Positions 12,450 through 23,595 of a stretch of DNA of 64,000 bases are shown one piece after another. Each line of letters begins with the position of its first letter. Positions within the stretch are counted from its first letter, which is position 1. The notes under the pieces were generated by a model. That model had not been told where the DNA came from, searched no databases, and worked only from the letters and a program-made list of their open reading frames with translations. The stretch is from the NCBI GenBank assembly GCA_012295275.1, contig CM022678.1, forward strand, positions 12,069,329 to 12,133,328, given 5' to 3'. The stretch comes from Chrysomallon squamiferum (lineage: Eukaryota; Mollusca; Gastropoda; Neomphalida; Peltospiridae). The position numbers were made by a program, and so were the translations under genes.

Positions 12450-12712
12450 AAATACTAGAAAACATAAGGTCATGTTTAAGACATTTTCTTTGCCACTTGA
12501 AGATGGCTGCAGCACTGTGAAATCCATGGCTACAGTCTCATGAGGTCTAATATTAAAGATAGTTTCAGTTTTGAGTTGTGGCAGTTCAGGCACCATACAC
12601 CTTTCACACTCTTTACACCATTGTTCCACATATGTGTGCATTGCAGGCCAGTTACATCTAATAAGACGCAGCATGCTTCTTTCAGTTTGACCCAACATGA
12701 ACTTCGAAAGTG
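12450..12712 (-). pseudogene. Ty3/gypsy integrase fragment, inverted relative to the adjacent gag
   Basis: The minus-strand frame reads GQTERSMLRLIRCNWPAM, then EQWCKECERC, then HETVAMDFTVL and GKENVLNMT. This matches the end of the integrase zinc-binding domain (WPxM, CxxC) and the start of the catalytic core, whose first catalytic aspartate lies in the MDF motif. The upstream histidine pair is degraded, and a frame break follows NMT. It ends at about 12712, where a plus-strand gag-like frame begins. Confidence 0.75.
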
Positions 12713-13255
12713 ATTTTTTGATGGATTGCAGAAGGAAGGTGAATCACTGAGAGAATTCTCTTACTGTGTCTCTGAATTATTATATAGAATGTACAGGAAA
12801 AACACTGAAAATATGAGTTTGAAGAAAGAACTAAAACAATTAGTCCAGCAGAGAGATGGCATGACCTTTCTTCAGTTCTGGAAGAAGCCTTTAAACTGTC
12901 AGAAGATATGCGGTGTTCCAACACTGCAAGACACAAAGTAACATCCAGAACTGTGCTTGCAGAATTCACTTCTTCACCATCAACACATCATCTGCTAGCA
13001 GAAGTATGTGAACCTGTTTCAAAGCAGCAGAAGCAGAAAGAAAATCTATCTGACATGTTTGCAAATACAATGTGACGTATTCAGCAAACTACTTCTCCAC
13101 CAGCATTCAGTGTTTGCTTTAGTTACAACAGCCCTGACCATTTCACTAGGGACTGCACTAGAAACAGGCAGAGGTAGGTGGATAAGTAGAAGAGGAGGAA
13201 GTCAGTACCTAGTGGTACAACAAGAGGAGACCAGCAAGAGCAGGCAGGAAACTTC
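12711..13255 (+). pseudogene. Gag remnant leading into cassette copy 2
   Basis: The open frame 12726-12941 (starting MQKEGESLREFS) precedes, in the same orientation, the zinc-knuckle remnant CFSYNSPDHFTRDC at about 13115-13156. Its position upstream of protease and RT makes it gag-like; the assignment of the first part rests on position. The equivalent region of copy 1 would lie left of the window. Confidence 0.5.
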
Positions 13256-14864
13256 GACCCTCTACTGTTGTGAGTCAGACAGTAGAGGAAAAAGGTTCTG
13301 ACTTATCTGAGTCTGTTTCCAATCAAGAGTTTGCCAGAATGTTCCTAACTGTCCTATAGTCCAAGTGTCTATTGGAGGGGTCGAAGTTGATTGTTTGTTA
13401 GATATTGGGTCAATGGTAACTACCATAACTGAGGATTTCTTCCACAACAACTTTGCTCCACTTGGTATTCAGTTCCTTGCAAGTCAAGGATGGCTCTCAC
13501 TTAAGGCTGCCAATGGACTGGATGTTCTCTTTTGTGGATATACTGAACTGGACACTGAAGCACAAGGCAAATTAGTTCTTGTCAGAGGAATCTTGATGGT
13601 GAACAGACCTAAAGACCAAGCCACACAGCTACAGAGGGTACAAGTACCATGTATACTGGAGATGAATGTCATTAGCCAATGTAGAGAATTTCTTGCTAAA
13701 CACCTTGGTAAACACTTCTTAAGGAAATTGATTAGCAGGTTTGGTCAAAAATGCCAGATAACTAATCTACAGACTGCCCAACAGATGAAAAGCATTAGTG
13801 GACAATGTCCAGTCTGTATTCCAGTTGAGTGTGCTGTTCTAATTGATGCTATTTGTCAAACTGATCAGCACAGATGGAAGATAGGTCAGGACATTTACCT
13901 GTGAATGTTATGGTGATAAACACTCTAGTTCATGTTCAAAATGAACCGTTTCATGTGTGTGCTGTAAACGTAGGGTCTACACTGATCTGGTTGAAACCAA
14001 GAACTAAAGTGGGTGTTTTATCAACGGTGATAGCGGCAGATGAGCCTCAGTCAATAAACAAGATGGAGGTAGAATTTATAATCACAGAGAAAAGAGAAGA
14101 GGTTTACATGGAGCAGATTACAGTGGGTTCACAGAATTCAACATGTCACAATGATAGATTGCATATTGATATCTCAAACTGTGATTGTTCTGATGAGCAG
14201 AAGAAAAAGTTAGAGAGAATACTTGGCAAATACTGTGATGTTACTTAACTGATGCATTTGCTAAAGATGACCTTGATTTGATGTTTACATAACATAACAT
14301 ACATCCAACTGATAACATCCAAGTGTCACAACCGTACAGAAGAATTTCACAGTCAGTATCAGGAAGAGAAGAAGCACATCAAGAAACTTATGAAGCAAGA
14401 TGTAATTTGACCCAGCCATAGCCCATATTGTCCTTTTGTTATAGTGAGAAAAACAGACAACGCAATTCATCTGTGTGTGGACTACAGGTGGCTGAATGCT
14501 AAAACTAGGAAAGACTGCTTTCCACTGCCTACAATAGAAGTCATTAGATGCTTTGCACAGAGCACTTTGATTCACTACACTGGATATGGCCTATGGATAC
14601 TCCCAAGTTGCAGTCAAGTATAAAGGCAAAGACAAAACTGCATTCATCACGTAAATGGGTTTGTTTGAATACAATCAAATGCCTTTTGGTTTATCAGGAG
14701 CACAAGCCACATTTCAAAGACTCATGCAGCATTGCTCCTGAGAGCAGGTATTTTAGTGTTACTAGTCTTCTTGGATGATATTGTAGTTTGGGCAAGTTCA
14801 TTTGATGAACACCTAACAGACTAGAAAAGGTATTTAAAATTTTAAAATATCTTATAACAACACC

Positions 14865-14896
<32 letters not shown>

Positions 14897-15387
14897 CAAT
14901 AACAATACTAATAATAATGACAACGATAACAAAAACTATTATTATTATGATAAATTTTCAGAAAATCTGATCTTTTGTTTGAGTTTTTTGTTGTTGTTGT
15001 TGCTAAAACCCACATTCCTCTGTAGTCAGTGTAACATTCGATACCCAGTATTAAATTAAACAAGATTTATTTCTGATGACATAGCATTTTATCTGTGTCA
15101 CGTGGTGGTTCTGAGTCATGTGATCAAGTGATTGTTGTCGTTCAGCTAGGACAGAAAAAAAAAATGTTCTTACAAGTATCAGGTCCGTACCTGAATTAAA
15201 TCATAGATGTGGGCTTGCTGTTGTGTATTGTATGTCATTTCACCACTAATTATTATTTTTCTAAAGTAATAACATTCAGGATATATGAATGATAATAATC
15301 ACAAACACAGAGGTTTGACCCGAACTGAATAAACATCATCTGCTAATGTATTTTTCATATATGTAATAATATCTATATATCTATATC

Positions 15388-15421
<34 letters not shown>

Positions 15422-15700
15422 TTCCTTACCTTAGTCTTAAGAAATGAAAAATTTATGATGTGTCTGGAAGTATTTATAAAGCTGTATGATGTGTGTGAGT
15501 TCTGTGTGTATTTTGTATGTTATTTATGTGAATATTTGACTGATTTAGGAATGAATATTCTGTAGCTTTATGTAGCTCTGTTTAGACTTTGACCAAATAG
15601 AAACACACTAAAATAAAAAGCAATGCCAAATCATGAGACAACAAATATGTCTTCAAGTTTTCATAAACATATTTAGAGTGAATGTTATTAACAAAGCGTT
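12950..15700 (+). mobile_element. Decayed Ty3/gypsy-type cassette, copy 2
   Basis: Near-identical direct duplicate of 1-2750. It shares the altered protease active-site triplet, RT frame breaks, trinucleotide repeat joint and 3' non-coding tail. Visible differences are few: for example TTAGAAAG/TTAGAGAG, CCTGTTG/CCTTTTG, GAGCAGATA/GAGCAGGTA, and homopolymer or triplet lengths. Homology ends at ACAAAGCGTT (15691-15700). Protease remnant is about 13344-13710 and RT remnant about 14309-14840. Shared disabling changes mean the unit was already dead when it was duplicated. Confidence 0.88.
14309..14840 (+). pseudogene. Reverse transcriptase remnant, copy 2
   Basis: Same motifs and same breaks as in copy 1 ([31 protein letters not shown]), with one or two private substitutions. 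Confidence 0.85.
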
Positions 15701-15853
15701 GATTAAAATGGATTAATTTGTTTGTTTCGCTTAATGAAACCAGTTTATGTCATAACGTGTTTTATTATGGCTAGTTTGATAAGATTTTTAAGATAAAATA
15801 TTAAATGAATTTTTAAAGAACTATTATTTATTGAGTGTTCATTTTGTAAAATT

Positions 15854-15857
15854 ATTA

Positions 15858-15899
<42 letters not shown>
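15854..15899. repeat. (ATT)n microsatellite
   Basis: About 15 ATT units in unique DNA right of cassette copy 2. Confidence 0.9.
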
Positions 15900-15900
<1 letters not shown>

Positions 15901-16049
15901 GTCAGAAACTAGAATTAGCTGTGGAGGGTTACTGTGTCATTAGCAACAAGAGATCATAGTATATACCTTCCCACAGATAGAATAGTATATAACAGTGTTT
16001 TAGTTACTGGCTAGAGTAAGAAGTGGTCTGATTTGTGTTCATCAAGAGA

Positions 16050-16495
16050 AAACAATGCACTGCATGTTCCTGTCAGAAAAGTAAAGAAGAAATATTTATA
16101 CATGAACTGCATGTTTCTGTCAGAAAAGTAAAGAAGAAATATTTATACATGTACTGCATGTTTCTGTCAGAAAAGTAAAGAAGAAATATTTATACATGTA
16201 CTGCATGTTTCTGTCAGAAAAGTAAAGAAGAAATATTTATAAATGTACTGCATGTTCCTCTGTCAGAAAAGTAAAGAAGAAATATTTATAAATGTACTGC
16301 ATGTTCCTGTCAGAAAAGTAAAGAAGAAATATTTATAAATGTACTGCATGTTCATGTTCCAAAGTGAAGAAATATTTATAAATGTACTGCATGTTCCTCT
16401 GTCAGAAAAGTAAAGAAGAAATATTTATAAATGTACTGCATGTTCCTGTCAGACAAGTAAAGAAGAAATATTTATACATGTACTGCATGTTCATC
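16050..16495. repeat. 48-bp minisatellite, about 9-10 copies
   Basis: Unit ACTGCATGTTCCTGTCAGAA + AAGTAAAGAAGAAATATTTA + short spacer, with starts near 16057, 16105, 16153 and onward. Unit length is mostly divisible by 3, which creates the spurious repetitive plus-strand ORF at 16382. Its right end fuses directly to the 42-nt coding repeat. Confidence 0.85.
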
Positions 16496-17140
16496 CTGTT
16501 CATTCTCAGTTTCATCCAGTTCCTTCTTATTATCATCCTGTTCATTCTCTGTTTCATCCAATTCCTTCTTATTATCATCCTGTTCATTCTCTATTTCATC
16601 CAATTCTGTCTTATTATCATCCTGTTCATTTTCTGTTTCATCCAATTCCTTCTTATTATCATCCTGTTCATTCTCTGTTTCATCCAATTCCTTCTTATTA
16701 TCATCCTGTTCATTCTCTGTGTCATCTAATTCCTTCTGACTATCACCCTGTTCATTTTCTGTGTCATCCAATTCCTTCTTATTATCATCCTGTTCATTTA
16801 CTGTTTCATCCAGTTCCTTCTTATTATCATCCTGTTCATTCTCTGTGTCATCTAATTCCTTCTTATTATCATCCTGTTCATTCTCTGTTTCATCCAATTC
16901 CTTCTTATTATCATCCTGTTCATTCTGTTTCATCCAATTCCTTCTTATTATTATCCTGTTCTTTCTTACTATTAATCTGTTCTTTCTTATTATCATCCTC
17001 TTCATTCTCTGTATCATCCAGTTCCTTCTTATTATCATCCTGTTCATTCTCTGTTTCGTCCAATTCCTTCTTATTATCATCCTGTTCATTCTCTGTTTCG
17101 TCCAATTCCTTCTGACTATCATCCTGTTCATTCTGTCTAT
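16495..17140 (-). repeat. 42-nt coding minisatellite, about 14-15 units
   Basis: Tandem units encode N-E-Q-D-D-N-K-K-E-L-D-[ED]-T-E on the minus strand. Variants include GDSQ, NKTELDEI and a rearranged unit with INSKKEQDNN. Read antisense, the units give hydrophobic plus-strand ORFs (FLLIIILF...), which are shadows. Confidence 0.85.
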
Positions 17141-18053
17141 CTTCCATGTCCTTCTGTCTACCGACCAAGGCCTTTTTACTATCATACAGTTCTTTACCAC
17201 TATTATCCAGATCATTTTGAAACTGTTGATTTGAACTGATGACCACAACTGGATGGGTCTGAATATTCCCTACTTTCTCTTGGTGAAAGGTTTTGTCCTT
17301 CTGTCCTGTAGGTGCTACTGACCCACCAGCTAGAAAGATCTGGATAACAGTTGAGTTAGATGCATCAGTTGTGTTAAATCTGTCAGTTGATACAGGACTA
17401 TGAATATCAGTGGGATTGCCAGTGTCAAGGCTAATGGCAACACTGAAATATCTGAGAGGGTTCAGAATGTCCATTAAGCTGACTGTGTTTTGACTGCGGC
17501 TGTGACCAGAATCCATAGGAGCCCTGGGAATAGCACTGTTAAACTTAAAATCCAAGTCCAGATTGAGAGTAAGAAGATGTTTACTATGTCCTTTGTCTTT
17601 GATATCATCTTGCTGTTCAGTACCAGGTTTAGCTGTCTTGGCTTCTGTAATAAGCAAATTGAAGTAAAGAAAATGTACTGAAAGGAATTGCTTGTTTTAT
17701 GTGAAATGTTGTGATTTATCTAGTATCCCTTAGTGTAAATATGTTATTATCCTTTCCTTGTAGATTGCAAACTTGTTTCTGATGATATAGTTACAGTTTT
17801 ACTTTCAGTTTGGAGTTAACAATATTTATTATATAATTAGTTTTATTAACTGGCTAATTATCAATCACAGATGAGCACCATATTTAATGTGTTTCACTCT
17901 TACAACTTTTCAGAAATTTTGTTCTTCATTTATAAAAATCTATATTTCACTGATATCTCCACTGAACTACTTAGTGAAAATGTAAGTTTAATTTGTCAGA
18001 ATTTTATGTGTAATGGAACTTTCTAGTGGCTTCTTATTGGCTCAAAAATTGTG

Positions 18054-18054
<1 letters not shown>

Positions 18055-18093
<39 letters not shown>

Positions 18094-18126
18094 TGTGTGT
18101 ATGTATGTCTGTCTGTCTGTGTGTGT

Positions 18127-18162
<36 letters not shown>

Positions 18163-18235
18163 GTAACAAAAACGCAATAATAAAAAATAAAAAAAAAAAT
18201 AAAAAAAAATAAAAATTAATAAAAAAAATAATACA
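18055..18235. repeat. Compound (GT)n-(GTCT)n-(GA)n-(A)n low-complexity tract
   Basis: Runs of GT, GTCT, GA and A-rich sequence lie inside the proposed intron of the acidic-repeat gene. Confidence 0.85.
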
Positions 18236-18529
18236 AAGATGATGTGGATTAATCAAGATGTGAACAAGAATATGATACTGTTAATTACAAATTTTACCTC
18301 TTTTGAACAGCACACTTGAATCTGAGTCCAGGACTGGTCTGAACTGTTTACTTAGAGAGTTATCTTTCTTGATATAATCAACATTTCTTCTCTCTTCAGA
18401 GTGCTTTTCTTCCATATTTATCTATAAATAAACTTTGACACTTACCACAATCATCATCTTCATTTAATATGAGTTTGTGGGCATTGTTTTGTGTCTGTGT
18501 GTGCAGATGTTAAGTGTAAATATATATGT

Positions 18530-18675
18530 GTTTGTCTAAGTGTGTAGTATATGCTATGGGCATGTGTGTTTATGTATATGTGTGTGTATATGTGTACTGG
18601 CCTGTGTTTGTGTTTAGGTGTGTGTGTATATGTGTACTGGCCTGTGTTTGTGTTTAGGTGTGTGTGTGTATACTT
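18530..18675. repeat. GT-rich short tandem repeat with a 45-bp duplication
   Basis: GTGTGTATATGTGTACTGGC plus CTGTGTTTGTGTTTAG is present twice head-to-tail (about 18582-18616 and 18622-18660). The minus-strand ORF here is repeat-derived. Confidence 0.7.
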
Positions 18676-19075
18676 GTAATGTTTAGTTTCTGTATTTTGT
18701 TTTCTATCATTCACAAATCTTTTAAAATGTATGAACCAACTGTTTCAATGAAGCTATAATATAAGAACAAAAAATATATAATTCAGATTATATTACACAA
18801 AATTATTATAAAATACATTCTGAATTAAAAGCCCATTTTCATTATTTATATTCATAATTATTTCATTCCAGGAATAAACATTTCTTAATTCAAATTTCCT
18901 TCTGTACCTCTGGCTGTGTATGTATTTTATTATTATTTATTTATTTATTAATTATTTTTTATACGAGTGGTTTCTAATGTTGTGGAGTATTTTTAAAGAC
19001 AGAACAGATTTTTAGTATTTTCATTTAATTTCTTTTTATTCTTCATGTCTGTGTCGTTCTGTTTTCTTTCCTTCG

Positions 19076-19274
19076 CTCTGTCTCTGTTTTTTATTTATTT
19101 TGAGTTTTTTAAGTGTTTTTAGTTGTTTTTATATAGATTTTTATTTATAAAATGAATTAATGAAGAAAGGAAAATGTTAAATACATACTTCTGAATTGTT
19201 TTTGAATTTTTTTTTTTTTTTAATGATAATAAATACACAATGATAATAGCCCTGTCTCTGTTTTTAATTTATTT

Positions 19275-19327
<53 letters not shown>

Positions 19328-19392
19328 GATTTTTTATTTATAAAATGAATTAATGAAGAAAGGAAAATGTTACATACATACTTCTGAATTTT
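19076..19392. repeat. Tandem duplication, about 180 bp, with long poly-T
   Basis: Segments about 19076-19200 and 19250-19392 share CTGTCTCTG + T-rich, then ATAGATTTTTATTTATAAAA + TGAATTAATGAAGAAAGGAA + AATGTTANATACATACTTCT. The second copy carries an uninterrupted T run of about 45 bases (19279-19324). Confidence 0.75.
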
Positions 19393-20595
19393 TTATTTGT
19401 TTTTTTTAAATAAAAAGTAACTATTTATAATTTGTGTCAGTGTTTTATCTCGTACAGGTTTGAATTAAAAACTTAACCCCATGGCTGGGCCCCGCCCTGT
19501 TCAGATCAACAGAACCTGACCCCACAGTGACCTCAAAACTCTCAGCTAGACATACCCTGTACAGAGTCATCTCCCCTTACTGAACTACAGAACAAGAAAT
19601 GGGTAGTTGTGTCAGTTTACATATATTACCAGTATTATATCTATGATTTAGTAATATGATTATTACCTTTCTAAATTTATCTATTTTATCATCACTGTTA
19701 TTATTATTATTAGAGTTGTTTTTGAAAGAATTTGTATCCTTGATATTAATTTATTTATTTATTATATATATATATATATATATTAATATGTATATGTTTA
19801 TTATAATTTATTATCATTGTGTTTTTATTATCATTATTAATTTTATTATTAATTTATTTTCTTTCATAGTTTATTCATTTATGTTTTTCTGTGTATGAGT
19901 TCTGAGAAGATAATTCACCAATTTTATTACAGCTTTTTTAACAGAGTTTATGAAAAAAATGTCTGACTGTTGTCAAATTCTTAACAGTAGCTGAAAGAAT
20001 GACCGAGATAATTACTTCATCTTCAAGATTACACAAAAGACATTCAACCATCTTTTATCTGACATTTTATGAACATCTTTCAAAAATCAGTGACTTTAAA
20101 TTTCAGATACGTTGTTTTTCCATGTTGTTCAATAAAAAAAAGTAAAATGTTTTTCACAAATCCACTGCCAGACTAGGATCCACTTATATGTGTTCACGCT
20201 CAACTGAATCTTAACTTGCACTGTGATATGAAAACAAAGATGAATCTTTAGTGATGTCACTGACTGTGCCAAAGAAAACCTTTTTAACAATGCTGAGTAA
20301 ACTCGAGTTCACTGACTCACTGATAGAAGTGACTCTCATATTGCAATGCATTACCCCAAATAAACGTTTAGATTTACCTCATTAGGTAATTTACCCCAGC
20401 CCTGGATCTAAAACATTCCTAGGTTATTAAATCTGTTATCAAATCTACTATAACATTTCTTTTTACCAGGAGTTTGATTATTTCTAAAAAAAATAAAAAT
20501 AAAAAAATAAAAACCCAAATAACTATTAATGCTGTATTAAAGAAGATTGTTTTCAAATAACAAATATTAACCAGATACTTAACTTCATAATTATT

Positions 20596-20601
20596 TTTAT
20601 T
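20596..20601 (-). terminator. Possible UQCC1 polyadenylation signal
   Basis: AATAAA on the minus strand, about 196 nt past the UQCC1 stop. The hexamer is common in AT-rich DNA, so this is only a candidate. Confidence 0.3.
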
Positions 20602-20796
20602 ATGTAACTGTACACTGTCCATAGCCCAATCGTCCAAGTCCATCAAAAACTCTAAAGTAACATCCAATGTTAGAGAAAAAAAAAGATAAACAAATAATAC
20701 AAGGGAGATCACTCCAGAGGCTTTCATGGCCAATCCTAACAGTTCTCTGTACAAATTTCAAGTATGTCAAAAATGGCTGATAGACGACGATGCTGG

Positions 20797-20958
20797 TCAT
20801 GTTTCCTTATCATCAGACTTTGTGAAGCGGTTGTCGTAGATGTGCATCAGTCTGCGCAGATCACGTTTGGGGTCCTCTTTGTTGCTGTAGAGTGGAAGAA
20901 ATGTGATCACGCCATCGTACAGAATAGTTTTTTCTTCCTGATTATTTATATGTTTTAT
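20797..20958 (-). CDS. UQCC1: UQCC1 exon 9 (stop)
   Basis: Acceptor TTTATTTCAG/ATA; 53 codons, then TGA. Corresponds to the variable C-terminal tail following IQYL in vertebrates; contains FLPLYSNKEDPKRDL. Confidence 0.9.
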   Translation of the reverse strand: MKHINNQEEKTILYDGVITFLPLYSNKEDPKRDLRRLMHIYDNRFTKSDDKET

Positions 20959-21622
20959 CTGAAATAAACAAACACACAAGTGAAAAGATGACAATGTAAT
21001 GGATAAACGAACAGTAATCAACAAACTGATGAATATATATAAGGGATAATTATATAGTAATAAATAAATAAATAAATATATGAAATATATAAATAAATAA
21101 ATAAATGAAAATAAATAAACTGATGAATAGATAATGGAGAAATACTCAATAATAAGTAAATAAAAGAGTAAACAAACACATGTACAAACACACGTTCAAA
21201 CAAATAAGAATTTCAATCTGTTTTGAACACCAGCTTTAAAAACGCATCAACACATCACAAACACATTTGAAAAAAATAAAATAAAAAGATAAAAAATAAA
21301 TAAATGAAAAATGAAGAAACCAAAAAAATAAACCGTGTATGTATAGGGCTTATTTTTTGAATTAGAAAATAAGAAATATCTTGCAAACTTCTAATATATA
21401 AAAATTACTTAACTGAATAATAGTTAGAGACAGAGGACTCTGTATGTTAAGAAATAAGTGAGGATAAGCCGACCTGTTTACGTATATATTCAACCATAAG
21501 AGCGATGTTGCCGGGATCAGTGTCTCGCTGCTCAAACAACGTCCTCCACACTGCTCCTGCCAACGTCTTGTCATCTCCAAGTAAACCCTAAAACAAGATT
21601 TTAAATCAAAATACTTCCAACA

Positions 21623-21665
<43 letters not shown>

Positions 21666-23552
21666 ATAGATAGATAGATAGATAAAACAACCACTCTGGG
21701 GACAAACAGAAATTAGCTGTTTGACTTTGCTAAGAAAGAGGCTCAGAATCATCATTACTGTTGTCATCATCGCTTATGAGTTTATGGCAGACATCTTGAA
21801 ACTGCATCTTTCAAAGCTCTTTCTTTTTATCATATTGGTTTCAATATCATATCCTTCCATGCAGTTCAAATCCAGTAAAATAACCTGAAGGATGTTGGTA
21901 TCTTTCACAGTTGGATTCAATTTCTCCATCTTTGCAATAAAATGCTTGAGCTGTTTTTTGTGGTACTTTAGTTTCAGTGTTTGGATGCTGGGTTGGGACT
22001 TGCAAGTTAAATCTGGCACCAAGACAACAATTTTCATCTTTTCAAGTTGGATCTTCAGATGTGATGGGTTGTTAGAAACAATAGAATATTTTGACATTTA
22101 AATGATTTCTTTTATATATTTATTTATTTATTATTATTATTTTTTAAATCACTGTTCATCACTATTACAGCTCTTGTAAGTGACTGACCAGGTTTTAGGT
22201 TTAGGTTTTTGAAACATCTTTGTTTCTTTCATGAAAAGGACTGGTAACCCTTGCTTCTCCTAATGCACAAATACACAAAGTAAATGTACCAACACGCATC
22301 ACAGAAATATATTTACCATAAGGAAGAAATGCTTTATAATACTACTTTTTTTTTTATCTACAGTTAAGAATAATGAATGACAAGATAGGAATCCAACATC
22401 ATCATGTAACTGCTTGCTTTTTTCAGTTTATAGGGATTCCATTAAAACAAACCCTATGTACATATGTATTCTGATATTTTAATTTAACTTAGGAATATTA
22501 TATACTTTACCTCATCATAGGCAAAAAGAGAACCGAGGAAGACATTACCCAGTTCATCAATTCCATCTCGTCTTGCAGACCTGCTCACAGACTGAAACAA
22601 CAAAGCAATACAATTCAAACCAAATAAATATCATATAACTTTATATATTTACTCAGTTGTAATGATACAGTATTTTTGAAGGTGAACGACATTTGTAATG
22701 TATCTTGTAACAGTGATGAAAACATTTAGTTTTGATGATAATGTGTTACAAAGACTGGCTGTAGATTTAAAACACTGACCAATACCAAGGAAGTTTAATT
22801 TTGACGCACATTCAGTCTAAACTCTGTTACATAAAACATATAAGTTTAATAAGTTAGTGAAGTGTTTTTGACTTACTCCAAGTAGTTTGACTCTTTTTTC
22901 GCAATCTTCCCACAATGCCTCAATCATACAGTTCCTCATCGTTATACCATGATCTCCCATCTTTGACAGCTTCACCATCACCATCCTGTAAAAACATCAT
23001 CATACAACCACATCATCACCACAACTTCAGCATGGTTATTTTAAGCACTGGTAATTTCAGACTTAGATAATATTTGTTTCACACACACACACACACACAG
23101 ACACACACACAAACAGTGACACTTGCACAGAGACACAGACACACATACAAACACACTTGGAGCTTAGTCCACAATATTTAAAACATTTAATCAATACAGT
23201 GACATACTAATCTCTGCGTTTCAACTCTTCTGAATTTCTCTGTTGCTTTCTCTCTAATACAGACAAAATCTGTACAGTCAGATTATTTAAATATTCTGAA
23301 ATAACAGATTTTTAAAAGCACTGTTTTATTTACCATACATGTAGTTCTGTTAGCAAAAACCACGAGTTGAAAGTATTTGGCAAATCCAGCACTGAAAAAC
23401 AGTAAAAACAAAAATATAATCAAATTAACAAAAAAAAAACCTAGAAATAACATACATAAACACTGGTCATTAACAGATATACATACATGTAGACAAACAT
23501 ATATATATATACACATATATATACACTGTCACACACCAAATAGACACATTAC

Positions 23553-23595
<43 letters not shown>

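Larger units (their letters stand above)
16472..18415 (-). pseudogene. Two-exon gene model with 14-residue acidic repeats, frame broken
   Basis: Exon 1 (18298-18415) starts MEEKHSEERR and ends at a donor AGAG/GTAAAA. Exon 2 follows the acceptor TTATTACAG at 17645, and the phases join (G+AA = Glu) to give EAKTAKPG. A unique region of about 180 residues without a recognised domain follows, then tandem copies of a 14-residue repeat (consensus NEQDDNKKELDETE, 42 nt each). A 2-nt deletion at about 16923-16930 gives TGA at 16920-16922 (about 280 residues), but the same repeat continues in the shifted frame for about 10 more copies, to a stop at 16472. It may be a recent pseudogene, a truncated allele or an assembly error. 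An in-frame TAG precedes the chosen ATG. I do not recognise the family; the repeat is highly charged and spans two heptads. Confidence 0.5.

Noticed and set aside
16382-17234. Plus-strand hydrophobic ORFs (FLLIIILF repeats) resembling membrane proteins
   Set aside because: Antisense of the acidic 42-nt coding repeat and of the 48-bp minisatellite.
18416-18520. Possible upstream coding piece on the minus strand (NEDDDCGKCQSLFIDKYGRKAL)
   Set aside because: It overlaps the proposed start of the acidic-repeat gene in another frame, and the only splice pair that would link them leaves an intron of about 20 nt.
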